From contig JAUHWJ010000147.1 in NCBI GenBank assembly GCA_030424705.1, positions 1-5,876 of the forward strand: 5,876 bases of DNA, given 5' to 3'. Both the position numbers and the translations under genes were made by a program. Below are positions 5,827 to 5,876 of this stretch, one piece after another. Each line of letters opens with the position of its first letter. The stretch's first letter is position 1. The notes beneath the pieces were generated by a model that was not told the DNA's origin, searched no databases, and saw only the letters and a list, made by a program, of their open reading frames with translations. The DNA is from Alphaproteobacteria bacterium. Its GTDB lineage: Bacteria; Pseudomonadota; Alphaproteobacteria; Rhodobacterales; Rhodobacteraceae.

Positions 5827-5876
5827 CCGACGCCTCCCTTCCCGTTCCCGGCCCCTTCGCCGCCGTGCGACGCGTC
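5823..5876 (+). CDS. Start of an unidentified gene downstream of arsR
   Basis: Eighteen codons (MTDASLPVPGPFAAVRRV) are open to the end of the window. GGAG at 5811-5814 is 8 bases before the ATG, a good ribosome site, and the gene is on the arsR strand 46 bp after it. The N-terminus is too short to name a family and has no recognisable signal peptide or membrane segment so far. By position it is the likely target gene of the ArsR regulator, for example a transporter or detoxifying enzyme, but that is context only. Confidence 0.6.
   Translation, partial: MTDASLPVPGPFAAVRRV

Overview
The window is about 70% G+C and densely coding. Together with the protein families present (an M10/RTX protease of the alphaproteobacterial type, Bpt next to an RDD protein, a class I-like PPK2, a TakP-like TRAP receptor), this points to an alphaproteobacterium, most likely Rhodobacterales or a relative. 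That assignment is inference from family resemblance; there is no rRNA or tRNA gene in the window. Nearly all the DNA is explained by six recognisable genes, one unidentified gene start and one possible micro-ORF.

Layout, left to right: (1) 1-540, plus strand, the 3' end of a TRAP-transporter solute-binding protein, followed by a GC-rich hairpin. (2) 672-3089, plus strand, a large secreted metalloprotease (serralysin-like, family M10) with two separate blocks of RTX calcium-binding nonapeptides joined by a 119-residue Pro/Glu/Asp-rich linker, and a type I secretion C-terminus. (3) 3096-5332, minus strand, three genes in the order ppk2, RDD membrane protein, bpt, with gaps of 57 and 59 bp, probably co-transcribed. 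They converge on the protease gene with only 6 bp between stop codons. (4) 5459-5876, plus strand, divergent from ppk2: a small ArsR-family repressor with a vicinal Cys pair, then a possible 17-codon ORF and the start of an unidentified gene, linked by two successive ATGA stop/start overlaps.

How the parts may work together: the protease is probably exported to the medium in one step, but its ABC exporter is not in the window. PPK2 (nucleotide phosphorylation from polyphosphate) and Bpt (N-degron tagging) are both cytoplasmic and stress-related in a broad sense, but nothing in the sequence proves a functional link. The ArsR gene has a perfect 8-8-8 inverted repeat over its own candidate promoter. 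This fits autorepression of an arsR-led metal or metalloid response operon whose effector gene begins at 5823 and runs off the window.

I see no insertion sequence, tRNA, rRNA, CRISPR array or phage gene. The most unusual items are the duplicated RTX/secretion module of the protease, its only three cysteines clustered at the N-terminus, and the compact, probably leaderless arsR control region with its chained ATGA junctions.
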